Assembly (NCBI RefSeq): GCF_013337765.1
Contig: NZ_VBSB01000002.1
Span: 290,775-354,774 of the forward strand
Origin: Mycolicibacterium sphagni
Lineage (GTDB): Bacteria > Actinomycetota > Actinomycetes > Mycobacteriales > Mycobacteriaceae
Direction of reading: 5' to 3'
Length of the DNA: 64,000 nucleotides
The translations under genes and the position numbers were made by a program. The notes beneath the pieces are model-generated. The model saw nothing but the letters and a program-made list of their open reading frames with translations, searched no databases and was not told the DNA's origin. Positions 29,391-46,417 of this stretch are shown one piece after another. Within the stretch, counting starts at the first letter, position 1. Every line of letters starts with the position of its first letter.

Positions 29391-29722
29391 CTACCGGCTT
29401 TCTATCTCTCGTCCGTCTTTCGGCGGTTTTCAAGTCTCTGTACTGCTGTTTTCGCCCCGCCGCGTACCCCGCTGCCGGGCGTGTCGCACACACTGCGCAC
29501 CAGGTAAATCCGATGCATACTGGACATGCGAATTGGCCCGGCGTGCGCGCATGCGTCCCCGCTTGCGCCCCTATCGGCCAGGCACGAGCTTCTACGATAC
29601 CAGGCGCGCCACGCCCCTCCAAACTCGGTGTACGGCGCCTTACTGCAGGTCAACGCGTGAATGTCGGCGTCGGTTCCCGACGGCCCGGTTATCGGGTGCC
29701 GGGACGCCGCTCGATAATCGGC
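29391..29722 (-). promoter_or_regulatory. Non-coding region upstream of rpsL
   Basis: 332 bases without a credible gene between rpsL and the TetR gene, both on the minus strand. It must hold the str-operon promoter and leader. A TATGCA at about 29512-29520 on the minus strand is a possible -10 element, but no convincing -35 goes with it. No ribosomal-protein binding structure was identified by eye. Confidence 0.5.
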
Positions 29723-30361
29723 TCAGCCGAGCGCGGCGTTTCGCTGCGCCATGCCCGTTGCCAGCCGCAGCACCATATCCGAGAACACCGCATCGGTGTC
29801 GACGGTGTCCATCACGCCGGTCATCTCCAGCAGCACGAACCCGTGCAGCGCCGCCCAGAACTCCAGCGCCGAATAGAACGCGTCGTTGCCGTCCAGGCCG
29901 TAGGAGGTCAGCACCTCGATGACCGGCGCCGCGGCGGCGTGCGACGCGGCGGTGAACTCGGGGTCGTCACCACCCAGCGGTATGCGGGTGAATGCCGAGT
30001 ACCGGCCCGGGTGGTGATGCGCGTAGCTGCGGTAGGCGCTGGCCATCGCCATCACGGCGTCGTCGCGGGTGCGGCCCTGCCCGACGGCGGACAGCATCTG
30101 CAAGATGTCGTCGATGACGTGCATACGGACGGTCCGGCGCAGGTCGTCCAGGCTGTGCACGTGGTTGTACAGCGACGGCCCCTTGGTGCCCAGCTGCGTG
30201 GCCAGGGCATTGATCGTCAATCCGTCCCAGCCCTCGCGATCCAGGAACGTCAGGGCCGCATTGACGATGACGTCGCGACTGAGTTTGGCTGACCTGGCTG
30301 CCGGCCGGCTGCCGGGGCGTGACCGACCGCCCGCCGAGTCCGGTTCCGGCTGATATGTCAT
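29723..30361 (-). CDS. TetR-family transcriptional regulator
   Basis: 212 residues from ATG 30361. A basic low-complexity N-terminus is followed by a TetR helix-turn-helix (RDVIVNAALTFLDREGWDGLTINALATQLGTKGPSLYNHVHS) and a C-terminal domain of the WHG/tetracyclin-repressor-like type. It corresponds to the TetR gene beside rpsL in M. tuberculosis (Rv0681). A short palindrome AACTCTAGTT at 30391-30400 upstream could be part of its own operator. Effector unknown. Confidence 0.9.
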   Translation of the reverse strand: MTYQPEPDSAGGRSRPGSRPAARSAKLSRDVIVNAALTFLDREGWDGLTINALATQLGTKGPSLYNHVHSLDDLRRTVRMHVIDDILQMLSAVGQGRTRDDAVMAMASAYRSYAHHHPGRYSAFTRIPLGGDDPEFTAASHAAAAPVIEVLTSYGLDGNDAFYSALEFWAALHGFVLLEMTGVMDTVDTDAVFSDMVLRLATGMAQRNAALG

Positions 30362-30615
30362 TACAGGCCCTTCAATGGTGATCGACGAAGAACTCTAGTT
30401 GACCGATGGGCAGCGACGTAGGCTCCGCGAAAACACCCAGGGGTCGTCGAACTCGGCGATCGCCGATAACGTCGTCACTGACATCACGGTCTACGGCCGG
30501 GATCAGACCGTCCCGTACAGAGCGGCGATCCTTTCGTCGTCGACCATGGTCGCGCACTAGGCATGACGAACCGGATCGACCGCGTTCCGGCGTAGGACCC
30601 GAAGGACGTACTCCG

Positions 30616-31011
30616 ATGCACTCTCCCACCCTCATCGCCGGCATCGCCCTGGCCGGCATCGCCCTGGCCGGTTGCGGATCCACCAGCACCGACACCAACT
30701 CCCCGACGGCCACTGCCGGGAAGACGGGGGCTCAGGTGGAAGTGGGCAACACGATCAACTACGGCTCGTTCGGGACCACCGCGGAGATCGACTGCGCCGA
30801 CGGCAAGTCGCTCAACGTCGGCGGCTCGAACAACACCCTGACGGTCAAGGGCTCCTGCGCATCGGTGAACATCGGCGGCGCGGACAACAAGATCACCTTC
30901 GAGAAGATCGACAAGGAACTCTCCGTCGTCGGCCTCAACAACACCATCACCTACAAGGGCGAGCCGAAGGTCAATAACCTCGGCTCGGGTAACACGCTCA
31001 ACAAGGCTTAA
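30616..31011 (+). CDS. DUF3060 lipoprotein
   Basis: 131 residues from ATG 30616; the open frame runs 210 bases farther upstream without any signal. The first 20 residues are a lipoprotein signal ending LAGC (Cys20). The mature part is made of short repeats with Asn-Asn-Thr turns (GGSNNTLTVKG, GGADNKITFE, GLNNTITYKG), the pattern of the DUF3060 beta-solenoid-like family common in mycobacteria. Surface-anchored, function unknown. Divergent from the TetR gene across 254 bases with no other gene seen. Confidence 0.88.
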   Translation: MHSPTLIAGIALAGIALAGCGSTSTDTNSPTATAGKTGAQVEVGNTINYGSFGTTAEIDCADGKSLNVGGSNNTLTVKGSCASVNIGGADNKITFEKIDKELSVVGLNNTITYKGEPKVNNLGSGNTLNKA

Positions 31012-31013
31012 GC

Positions 31014-31042
31014 GCCGGAGGGCAGGAGCGAAGCGACCCGGG
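31014..31042. repeat. Short intergenic repeat, copy 1
   Basis: Contains GGAGCGAAGCGACCCGGG at 31025-31042, identical to 35483-35500; the 11 bases before it also match with few changes. Both copies lie between convergent genes (here DUF3060 and echA5), so it may be a terminator-linked mycobacterial repeat. Confidence 0.6.
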
Positions 31043-31043
31043 A

Positions 31044-31801
<758 letters not shown>

Positions 31802-31805
<4 letters not shown>

Positions 31806-32542
31806 TGCGCCTCCACCAGTCGTCCCTCATCTCGCCGCGCGCCCAGTTCGGCGGCGAAGGCTGTGTAGGCCCTGCGAAGTTCCGCACCCGGCCAGTGCGC
31901 AGGCAGCAGTTCCTTCGGCAGCACCGGGTCGGTGAGCAGGTGTCGCACCGTGCCTGCGGCCGCGCGGAAACGTCCCGGGACGTCGCGGGCCGCAGCCATC
32001 TCGTCCAGCAACCGATCACCGGTGCTCGCCCAAGCAGGCAGGTCCCACAGGCGCCGGGTCAGCTCAGCCGGGTCGTCGTCGCGGGAGTGCAGCACCCGCA
32101 CCCGCTCGGCGACTTCGGCGGGCAGCTGGTCGTGGAGGTTGCCGGGTCGCAGCCAGACACCTTCCCTGATTTCACCGAACCGCTTGATCTGCAAGGTGTT
32201 TCGTAGTGCGGCACGTGCCCGGGCATCCATGCCGACCGCTGTGATGACCAAGGTGATCCAATCGCCGGTCCAGTCGCGGGTGCGCGGGTAGAGCGCATCG
32301 TCCTGACGGCGCTGACGGTTGAGCAATCGGTCGGAGAGCCGGTAGCCGTCGTCGGAGCGCACCAGGTCGCCCGCCGCGACCATCCGGGTCAGCGCCACCC
32401 GCAGGGTCTGTTCGCGGATGCCGAAATCCGATGTCAGCTGCAATAATTCGGCCGAGGTCGCCCACGCCGGATGCGCACCGAGCAATACGCTGAGCACCAC
32501 CGACCGGGCGGTCATCTTCGCCAACGTTTGCGGCACGTTCAC
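31802..32542 (-). CDS. PaaX-family transcriptional regulator
   Basis: 246 residues from GTG 32542, overlapping both neighbours by four bases. N-terminal winged helix (ARSVVLSVLLGAHPAWATSAELLQLTSDFGIREQTLRVALTRMVAAGDLVRSDDGY) then the central and C-terminal domains typical of PaaX, the phenylacetyl-CoA-responsive repressor. Its insertion in the middle of an acyl-CoA degradation operon suggests it senses a CoA thioester made by that operon. Effector not known here. Confidence 0.9.
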
Positions 32543-33447
32543 ACCCCCGACGCGCGACGCCCGTAGTCACCGAACGGTTCGTCGCGATGACGCACCGCCT
32601 CCCGGAACCCCTGCGCGCGAGCGTCAGCCACGAACGCGTGCCCCTCCGGAGTGTGCCGGGCGATCCCGTCGAACACAGTGCTGACCATGCGACTGGTCGC
32701 CACGCCCTGCTGGTACAGCGCGGCGTTCATCGCCAGCTTCACCATGATCAACTGGTTGACCGGCACAGCCGCGATGCGCTCGACGAGCCGCTCCGTGCGC
32801 TCGTCGAGATCAGCGGGTTCGGGCGCTTCAATCGCAAGACCCCACTCGGCGGCCTGCGCACCGGTGATGCAATCCCCGGTCAGCAGAAGGCGTTTGGCCC
32901 GCTGGTCGCCGAGGCGATGTGCCCACAGGCCCGCGGCGGGAACTCCCCACACCCGGGTGGGCGGATAGCCGATCTTGGCGTCGGCAGCGGCGATCACCTG
33001 ATCGGCGTGCAGCGCAATGTCAGTGCCGCCGGCCACGCAATAGCCGTGGATCTTGACCACAGTCGGCTTGTCGGCGTGCATCAGACTGGAGAAGCCACGC
33101 ACGAAGCGGCTCATCATCTGGTAGTCGATCATCGGGTCCCACGGCTGATCCGCCCGATGATTGACGGCCTGGATCTTACCGTCGAGGACGGTGCCCTGGC
33201 GATCGCCGCCGCCTGCTGAGGAGGAGCCGTCGGCGTAGGCGCCAAGGTCGAATCCGGCGCAGAAGCCCTCGCCGCGCCCGGACACCAGGATCACGTGCAC
33301 ATTGCGATCGAGGTCGGCACGTTCGACCAGTGCCGCCAACTCCAGCGGAGTCTCCGCGACGATTGCGTTGCCCTTGTCCGGGCGGTTGAAGGTGATGCGG
33401 GCGACTCGATCGGTGACCTCATAGGTCATCGTCTTGAGTTCGGTCAT
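32539..33447 (-). CDS. echA4: Crotonase-family enoyl-CoA hydratase
   Basis: 302 residues from ATG 33447 (MTELKTMTYEVTDRVARITFNRPDKGNA), overlapping fadE8 as ATGA. A long N-terminal open extension to 33933 is the shadow of fadE8. FCAGFDLGAYADG and HGYCVAGGTDIALHADQVIAAADAKIGYPPTRVWG are crotonase oxyanion segments; a Gly/Ser-rich insertion (ADGSSSAGGGDRQG) after the first is characteristic of this subgroup. Expected role: hydration or isomerisation of an enoyl-CoA produced by FadE8. Confidence 0.92.
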   Translation of the reverse strand: MTELKTMTYEVTDRVARITFNRPDKGNAIVAETPLELAALVERADLDRNVHVILVSGRGEGFCAGFDLGAYADGSSSAGGGDRQGTVLDGKIQAVNHRADQPWDPMIDYQMMSRFVRGFSSLMHADKPTVVKIHGYCVAGGTDIALHADQVIAAADAKIGYPPTRVWGVPAAGLWAHRLGDQRAKRLLLTGDCITGAQAAEWGLAIEAPEPADLDERTERLVERIAAVPVNQLIMVKLAMNAALYQQGVATSRMVSTVFDGIARHTPEGHAFVADARAQGFREAVRHRDEPFGDYGRRASGV

Positions 33448-35072
33448 CCCTTCACCAGGCAGCGTTCGAGGATCGGCGCGAGATCGAGCCCCGCAGGCAG
33501 CGTGCCGAACGCACCGCCCCAGTTCCCGCCCATCCGGGTGGCCAGGAACGCCTCGGCGACCGCGGGATGGCCGTGACGGACCAGCAGGGAGCCTTGCAGC
33601 GCCAATGCGATGTCCTCGGTGACCTTGCGCGCCCGGTACTCGATGGCATCGAAGTCCCCCAACTCGGCACGCAACTCGGCGACGTGGGTGTCGAGTCGAA
33701 CGTCCTGGCCGGCGCTGATGGCGAGCTCGTCGAACAGGACATCGACGCATTCGGGCCGGGTTGCCATGGCGCGCAACGTGTCCAGTGCGCTGACGTTGCC
33801 CGAGCCCTCCCAGATGCCCATCAGCGGCGCCTCGCGGTAGAGGCGCGGCATGCCGGACTCCTCGGCGTAGCCGTTGCCGCCCAGGCATTCCATGGCCTCG
33901 CCGGCGTGCGGGGTGGCCCGCTTGCACACCCAATACTTGGCCGCGGCCAGACCGATGCGACGCAGCAGCGTCTCCCGTTCGTCACCGCGGACGGCGGCGG
34001 CGGTGGCTCCGGCCATCCGCATCGCGATGATGGTGGCCGCCTCGGCCTCGACGGCGAGGTCGGCCAGCACGTTGCGCATCAGTGGCTGGTCGATCAGGTA
34101 GGCGCCGAACGCCTTTCGGTGCTGGGCGTGGTGCACGGCGCGGGTCAGTCCGCTACGCATGCTGGTGGCGCTGCCCAGTGTGCAGTCGAGACGGGTGAGG
34201 TTGACCATCTCGATGATCGTGGGCACCCCGCGGCCCTCCTCGCCCACCAGCCAGGCGACGGCACCGTCGTATTCGACCTCGCTGGAGGCGTTGGCGTGGT
34301 TGCCCAGCTTGTCCTTCAAGCGCTGCAAGAACATTCGGTTGCGGGAGCCGTCGGGAAGCACGCGCGGCAGCATGAAGCAGCTCAGCCCGCCGGGAGCCTG
34401 GGCCAGCACCAGGAAGATGTCGCTCATCGCCGCGGAGGTGAACCACTTATGGCCGGTGATGCGGTAGCTGCCGTCGCCGTTGGGGACGGCTTGGGTGGTG
34501 CCGGCCCGGACATCGGAGCCGCCCTGCTTCTCGGTCATCGACATGCCGGCGGTGATACCGACCTTGGTGGCCGGCACCGTCAGCTCGGGGTCGTACTGGC
34601 GGCTGGTCAACAGCGGCTCATAGACCTTGGCGAGGTCGGGGTTGTGCCGCAGCGCGGGCACCACGGCGTAGGTCATCGAGATCGGACAGACGTGGCCGGG
34701 CTCGGGAGTCCACACGCCCATCTTGGCCGCGCGAACCACGTGGGCACCGGGGCGGTCGTCGGCCCACGGGGCGGCGTGCAGGCCGTGGGCGATGGCCACA
34801 CGCATCAGCTCGTGATAGGCGGGGTCGTACTCGATCTCATCGACGCGATAGCCGTACCGGTCGTGGGTGTGCAGGATCGGTTGGTTGCGGTCCGCCAGGT
34901 CGCCCCAGCGCTGGGCTTGGGCGCTGCCCGAGAGCGCGCCGAGCTCGGTGACCTCCTCGAGTCCCCATTGGCCGCCTTCACGGATGAGGGCCTCGATCAG
35001 GACCGGTGAATTGGCCGGGTTGTGGTCCACCAGCGGTGGAACCTGGTTGGTGACGACATGCGTATCCGACAT
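33444..35072 (-). CDS. fadE8: Acyl-CoA dehydrogenase, AidB-like
   Basis: 542 residues from ATG 35072 (MSDTHVVTNQVPPL); the upstream extension lacks a start signal. Motifs MTEKQGGSDVRAGTT (FAD contact), HKWFTSA and ECLGGNGYAEESGMPRLYREAPLMGIWEGSGNV, the last being the AidB-type active-site region. Length of over 530 also fits the AidB branch rather than the 380-residue classical enzymes. Acyl-CoA dehydrogenases introduce a double bond; AidB in E. coli is linked to alkylation stress, so substrate is open. Heads a four-gene coupled operon. Confidence 0.93.
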   Translation of the reverse strand: MSDTHVVTNQVPPLVDHNPANSPVLIEALIREGGQWGLEEVTELGALSGSAQAQRWGDLADRNQPILHTHDRYGYRVDEIEYDPAYHELMRVAIAHGLHAAPWADDRPGAHVVRAAKMGVWTPEPGHVCPISMTYAVVPALRHNPDLAKVYEPLLTSRQYDPELTVPATKVGITAGMSMTEKQGGSDVRAGTTQAVPNGDGSYRITGHKWFTSAAMSDIFLVLAQAPGGLSCFMLPRVLPDGSRNRMFLQRLKDKLGNHANASSEVEYDGAVAWLVGEEGRGVPTIIEMVNLTRLDCTLGSATSMRSGLTRAVHHAQHRKAFGAYLIDQPLMRNVLADLAVEAEAATIIAMRMAGATAAAVRGDERETLLRRIGLAAAKYWVCKRATPHAGEAMECLGGNGYAEESGMPRLYREAPLMGIWEGSGNVSALDTLRAMATRPECVDVLFDELAISAGQDVRLDTHVAELRAELGDFDAIEYRARKVTEDIALALQGSLLVRHGHPAVAEAFLATRMGGNWGGAFGTLPAGLDLAPILERCLVKG

Positions 35073-35091
35073 GACACCACTGTTACACTTT

Positions 35092-35119
35092 TTCGACAAC
35101 CGCACAAGATGCGTAATAT
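35092..35119 (+). promoter_or_regulatory. Candidate promoter of the cupin gene
   Basis: TTCGAC (35092-35097) and TAATAT (35114-35119) are 16 bases apart. The -10 is only 15 bases from the GTG at 35135, implying a leaderless or nearly leaderless transcript, which is common in mycobacteria. The fadE8 promoter must lie in the same 62-base gap on the other strand. Confidence 0.5.
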
Positions 35120-35134
35120 GGCAGGCTTGATTGC

Positions 35135-35470
35135 GTGAATCCGAACTCTGTTGTCCACGCCGCAGCGTTGTGGCTCGAGCACGAGCCGGTACCCGCCGAC
35201 CAGACCGTCAGCGGCGATCCGCACACCGGGGTCGCCGAACTCGATGCGTTCGGCGGGCTGCAGGTCGGGGTGTGGGAGATGACGCCCGGGGTGATGCGTG
35301 ACCTGGAGGCCGAGGAGCTGTTCGTGGTGCTCTCCGGAGCGGCCACCGTCGAGTTCGACGACGACACTCCGACATTGACGTTGGGCGCCGGCGACGTCGT
35401 GCGCCTGACGAAAGGCGCCAGGACGGTGTGGACGGTGACCGAGACGCTGCGGAAGGTGTACCTGACCTAG
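35135..35470 (+). CDS. Small cupin-domain protein
   Basis: 111 residues from GTG 35135. A single cupin_3-like barrel: GLQVGVWEMTPGVMRDLEAEELFVVLSGAATVEFDD with the glutamate cluster of the first cupin motif, and LGAGDVVRLTKGARTVWTVTETLRKVYL as the second. These small cupins (ethanolamine-utilisation/ureidoglycolate-like) have no agreed function. Divergent from fadE8. Confidence 0.88.
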   Translation: MNPNSVVHAAALWLEHEPVPADQTVSGDPHTGVAELDAFGGLQVGVWEMTPGVMRDLEAEELFVVLSGAATVEFDDDTPTLTLGAGDVVRLTKGARTVWTVTETLRKVYLT

Positions 35471-35471
35471 A

Positions 35472-35500
35472 CCCGGCGGGCTGGAGCGAAGCGACCCGGG
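35472..35500. repeat. Short intergenic repeat, copy 2
   Basis: Second copy of the repeat at 31014-31042, sharing GGAGCGAAGCGACCCGGG exactly (35483-35500). Located between convergent cupin and lpqP genes, one base after the cupin stop. Confidence 0.6.
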
Positions 35501-35504
35501 GACA

Positions 35505-36338
35505 CTAGCCCGGATGTGCGGCGAAGAAGTCCCACATTCGCTGCGTGGCGAACGACGGCCAGTCGTGCCCACCACCGGCCACGGTGACCAGCTCGACGCA
35601 GCGTCCGCTGGGGCAAGCGGCCACCGACGTCGTCACCGTCCCGTCGACCGTCGTCGACGGCGGCCCGCACTGATCGACGGTGCGCCAGAAGGCGTTGAGA
35701 TCAGGGGGTGTCGGGGTCTTGACGGGGACTGCGGTGCCGGGTTCGCCGTCGTAGCGGATCAGCCGGTCGTCGGTGCCGTGGATGTGCAGCACCGACGTCG
35801 GCCGCGGGGACGGGCAGCCTTCAAGCTGGGTCGCCGCGTCGGGCCCGATGGCCGCGAAAATGGCTGTGCTGCACGCTAATCGGTAGGCCATCATGCCGCC
35901 GTTGCTGATTCCCGCGGCATAGATGCGGGCCGGGTCGATGCCCACATTGTCAGCGATATCGCGGACGGCGGCGGTGATGAAGCCGACGTCGTCGACGCCG
36001 TTGTCACCGGCCTGGCCGCAGCAGCCGCCGGCATTCCACGATTCATCCACGCCCTCGGGGTAGGCGACCACGAACTTGGCGGAATCGGCGAGCTCGTTCC
36101 AGCCGTACTGCCGCTGCGCCTGCTCCGCGCTGCCGGTCCAGCCGTGCAGCATCACGACCAGTGACGCCGCCGGCGCCAGCCCGTTGGGGATGTACAGGCG
36201 ATACGTGCGATCGAGGCCACCGACGTTGATCGTGTGCCCACTGACGCCTGGGGTGAACTGGGCCGTCACGGCAGCCGATGGCGCGCAGGCCGCGACCAGC
36301 AGTATGGCCCCGAGCAGTGCGATTCGGCGGGCCCACAC
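35505..36338 (-). CDS. lpqP: Lipoprotein esterase of the PHB-depolymerase family
   Basis: 277 residues from GTG 36338, two bases after the nfo stop. Signal peptide with lipobox VAAC (Cys18). The alpha/beta-hydrolase core has VVMLHGWTGS (oxyanion), AGISNGGMM with the nucleophile Ser, HIHGTDDRLIRYDG with the Asp, and GGGHDWPS with the His. This is the LpqC/esterase-PHB family, related to polyhydroxybutyrate depolymerases and feruloyl esterases. Cell-envelope ester hydrolysis is the likely role. Name by synteny with Rv0671. Confidence 0.92.
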   Translation of the reverse strand: MWARRIALLGAILLVAACAPSAAVTAQFTPGVSGHTINVGGLDRTYRLYIPNGLAPAASLVVMLHGWTGSAEQAQRQYGWNELADSAKFVVAYPEGVDESWNAGGCCGQAGDNGVDDVGFITAAVRDIADNVGIDPARIYAAGISNGGMMAYRLACSTAIFAAIGPDAATQLEGCPSPRPTSVLHIHGTDDRLIRYDGEPGTAVPVKTPTPPDLNAFWRTVDQCGPPSTTVDGTVTTSVAACPSGRCVELVTVAGGGHDWPSFATQRMWDFFAAHPG

Positions 36339-36340
36339 GG

Positions 36341-37093
36341 CTAGCTCAGGTGGTCGCGGAGGAAGGCGATGTCATCCTTGCGGCCCTCGTCGGCCGTCTC
36401 GCAGATCACCGGCGCGTCGGCGGCCTGCACGACGGCGACGAGAAGCTGCGGATCGATCTGTCCCGTACCGAAATTGGCGTGCCGGTCAGCACCAGAACCC
36501 TTGGCGTCACGGGAATCATTGCAGTGCACCAGATCGATGCGCCCGGTGATGCCTTTGATGCGCTCGACGGCGTCGATCAGCTCCTCACCTGCGGCCCAGG
36601 CGTGGCAAGTGTCGAGACAGAACCCGATGCCGGTATCGGCGATGCGCTCCCAGAGCCGGGCGATCGTGTCGAAATGGCGCGCCATCGCGTGGTCGCCCCC
36701 TGCGGTGTTCTCCAGATACACCGGCACGTCCGTCTCCAGCGCCGCCAAGGCCTTGACCCAGCGCTCGAAGCCGGCCTCCATATCGTTGTCGTCGGCGTGA
36801 CCGCCGTGGACGATCACCGCCGTCGCTTCGATCTCGGCGGCTGCGTCGCAGGTGTCCTGCAGGATCTTGCGCGACGGGATGCGCACACGATTATTGGCCG
36901 AGGCCACGTTGATCAGGTACGGCGCATGCACATACAACGGGATCGACGACGCCTTCAGCGTCTCGGCATCCTCGCGGGGCTTGGGCTTCTTCCAGCTCTG
37001 CGGGTTGCCGAGGAAGAACTGCGCAACGTCGGCGCCGTCGGCCGCGGCGGCTGCCAGCGGGTCGTCGCCGTGGACATGAGAACCGATCAGCAC
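36341..37093 (-). CDS. nfo: Endonuclease IV (AP endonuclease)
   Basis: 250 residues from GTG 37093 (VLIGSHVHG), chosen because the family starts MLIGSHVS; the ATG-led frame 24 bases upstream adds unrelated residues. TIM-barrel metal ligands are visible: [44 protein letters not shown] with [11 protein letters not shown], and CETAD. The enzyme cuts DNA 5' to abasic sites in base excision repair using three zinc ions. Position matches end (Rv0670). Two bases upstream of lpqP. Confidence 0.96.
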   Translation of the reverse strand: MLIGSHVHGDDPLAAAAADGADVAQFFLGNPQSWKKPKPREDAETLKASSIPLYVHAPYLINVASANNRVRIPSRKILQDTCDAAAEIEATAVIVHGGHADDNDMEAGFERWVKALAALETDVPVYLENTAGGDHAMARHFDTIARLWERIADTGIGFCLDTCHAWAAGEELIDAVERIKGITGRIDLVHCNDSRDAKGSGADRHANFGTGQIDPQLLVAVVQAADAPVICETADEGRKDDIAFLRDHLS

Positions 37094-37135
37094 GGGCTCG
37101 ATTCTATGCGCGGCCACCGACGCCGCGCACGGCCG

Positions 37136-37783
37136 TCATCGCCGCCAGAACAGGTGGTGGGTGACCCCACTCGGACTCGGCACCACCTCGTGGTGGAACC
37201 AGTCGTCGAGCTCGTCCGGCGACTGCCAGAGCCGCGATCCGGCGCCGATCTCCACGTCAGCCACCGCCACGTGCAGCGTGTCGACCAGACCCGCGTCGAG
37301 GAATTGCCGGACGGTGCTCGCGCCGCCACCGAGTCGGACGTCCTTGCCGCCAGCGGCGGCCTTGGCCTGAGTCAGGACATCCGCCGGATCGCCGGAGACG
37401 AAGTGGAACGTCGTGTCGGTCAGCGTCAACGACGGGCGCTGGTGGTGCGTCATCACGAACACCGGAGTGTGGAACGGGGTTTGGTCGCCCCACCACCCCT
37501 CCCATTCGGGATGGTCCTGCCATGGGCCGCGGTACGGGCTGAACTTGTTGCGACCCATGATCTCCGCGCCGATGTTGTTTCCGAAGTCGCGCGTGAAGTA
37601 ATCGTCGAGGCCGCGAGTTCCACCGGGCTCCCTGCGGCCAACCCAACTCGCCGTCGCACCGACCCACGCGAACAGGGCCGGCTGATCGGCATCGCCGAAC
37701 GGGCGCTCGAAACACTGGTTGAGCCCCGCGCCGAACCCGTCGCGCGACAGCATGAAGTTGTGGACTCTGAGCAGTTGGGTCAC
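37136..37783 (-). CDS. Dihydrofolate-reductase-like (RibD C-terminal) family protein
   Basis: 215 residues from GTG 37783. RVHNFMLSRDGFGAG at the start, EIMGRNKFSPYRGPW in the middle, FVMTHHQRPSLTL and KDVRLGGGASTVRQFLDAGLVDTLHVAVADVEIGAGSRLW are hallmarks of the RibD_C/DHFR-like fold, which binds NADPH. Members reduce varied substrates and few are characterised. 42 bases upstream of nfo, same direction. Confidence 0.88.
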   Translation of the reverse strand: MTQLLRVHNFMLSRDGFGAGLNQCFERPFGDADQPALFAWVGATASWVGRREPGGTRGLDDYFTRDFGNNIGAEIMGRNKFSPYRGPWQDHPEWEGWWGDQTPFHTPVFVMTHHQRPSLTLTDTTFHFVSGDPADVLTQAKAAAGGKDVRLGGGASTVRQFLDAGLVDTLHVAVADVEIGAGSRLWQSPDELDDWFHHEVVPSPSGVTHHLFWRR

Positions 37784-37858
37784 GCGATCCTCCTGAGGTT
37801 CTTCGACAGTAAACGGTTAGACCTCAACCCCCGGCGGAACTCATCGCACTTTTCCCAC

Positions 37859-37889
37859 GCGAGCAGACGCAAACGTCCCCGACACGCCG
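37859..37889. repeat. Repeat (a): GAGCAGACGCA-type, right of the broken AbiEi-like gene
   Basis: Begins GCGAGCAGACGCAAACG and continues TCCCCGACACGCCG. It matches 38863-38894 in the same orientation with a few changes, giving direct repeats 1,004 bases apart that flank the pseudogene. Only the left arm of the palindrome is present here. Confidence 0.75.
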
Positions 37890-37934
37890 CAGATTTTGGA
37901 CCGTATCCTGGGGCCTCCCGCTTGCGGGGACTGC

Positions 37935-38821
37935 TCACCCGGCGAGACGGGAGGTCTCGATGCAATTGGCGACCCGCTCCACCAGATCGACCGGATGTCG
38001 GCGCACATCGTCGACAACAAATCGCACCAGAGTCCACCCGCAGTCTTGGAGACGAGCGGTCTTGATGCGGTCTCGTTTCCACGACGTCGGATTGGCATGC
38101 CACTCCATGCTGTCGTACTCCGCCGCAGCCATCGCCTCGGGCCAGGCGAAGTCAACCCGCCATAGATCGCCACAGCGATCGACAATCTCGTGCTGGAGTT
38201 TCGATGGTGGGATGCCACCGTCGATGAACACCAGTCGCGCTTCGCTTTCCATCGCCGACTCGGCACGGGCGTCAACGTGCGGCAGCAAGTCGCGGACGTT
38301 GACGATCCCGCGGCGGCCCTTCTGCTCATCAGCTGCAGGCCGCAACTCTGCGACTGCGCAGGTCGTACTTCGCACGGCTGCATCAAGAACCGCCAACGCC
38401 CGCGGACGCCGTAGCGATCGCGCCATCTCGACGGCAGTCCACGCCGGCGCGGTGACGAGCCGCCCGCGAATCCGACGCAATGGCGCGCCGACCCGCTGAT
38501 GCACCATCAATCCCGCGGTTGGCCGCACCCGAACGCCCGGATCCAGCACGTGGATGCGTCCGTCCTTTTCGGTATCGAAACCGTAGAGACCGGCTGCGGT
38601 GTTCCCATCTTCTTGCCCGTCATGAGGTCAAGTGCCGCCAGCCGAGTAATGGTGTCCGGTTCGGACATCGCGTATACGCCATGCCAGACCCGGATTAGCG
38701 CACCCGCGCTGACATGGGCGGCTAGCGACTTACGCGACATCACGGCGAGCAGCTGCGTGGTCGTCGCAAGTCCGCTGTTGGCAGCGAAAAGCTCGTCGAT
38801 GAACACAGCGCGATGCTGCAA
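37935..38821 (-). pseudogene. Frameshifted AbiEi-like/DUF559 gene
   Basis: Two overlapping frames together make one protein homologous along its length to the intact one at 54911-55798. The first frame (38821 or GTG 38806 down to about 38610) gives the N-terminal winged helix (NSGLATTTQLLAVMSRKSLAAHVSAGALIRVWHGVYA). The second, entered around 38600-38612, continues with TAAGLYGFDTEKDGRIHVLDPGVRVRPT and ends with the nuclease-like segment WRVDFAWPEAMAAAEYDSMEWH. A deletion or small indel in this stretch breaks the frame. Whether the downstream half is still translated from an internal start is unknown. Flanked by direct repeats. Confidence 0.82.
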
Positions 38822-38862
38822 GTCGGCTTGCGAGTTGCCAATTCACCGCTGGGGATGGATGG

Positions 38863-38923
38863 CGACAAGACGCAAAACGCCCCCGACACGCCGTGCGTGC
38901 GGGGGCGTTTGCGTCTGCTCGCG
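38863..38923 (-). terminator. Repeat (b): palindrome serving as rpoC terminator
   Basis: Left arm 38863-38886 (GCGACAAGACGCAAAACGCC plus CCCG) and right arm 38901-38923 pair to give a stem of over 20 bp with a GC-rich core CGCCCCCG. It begins 8 bases after the rpoC stop and on that strand ends in a short U-containing tail, so it should terminate rpoC. The same sequence is the left-hand member of the repeats that bracket the broken AbiEi-like gene. Confidence 0.8.
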
Positions 38924-38930
38924 CAGAGAA

Positions 38931-42908
<3,978 letters not shown>

Positions 42909-42919
42909 TTAGTAACTAT

Positions 42920-46417
<3,498 letters not shown>

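Noticed and set aside
36278..38065. 595-codon open frame on the plus strand
   Set aside because: Runs antisense through nfo and the DHFR-like gene, both of which have recognisable motifs.
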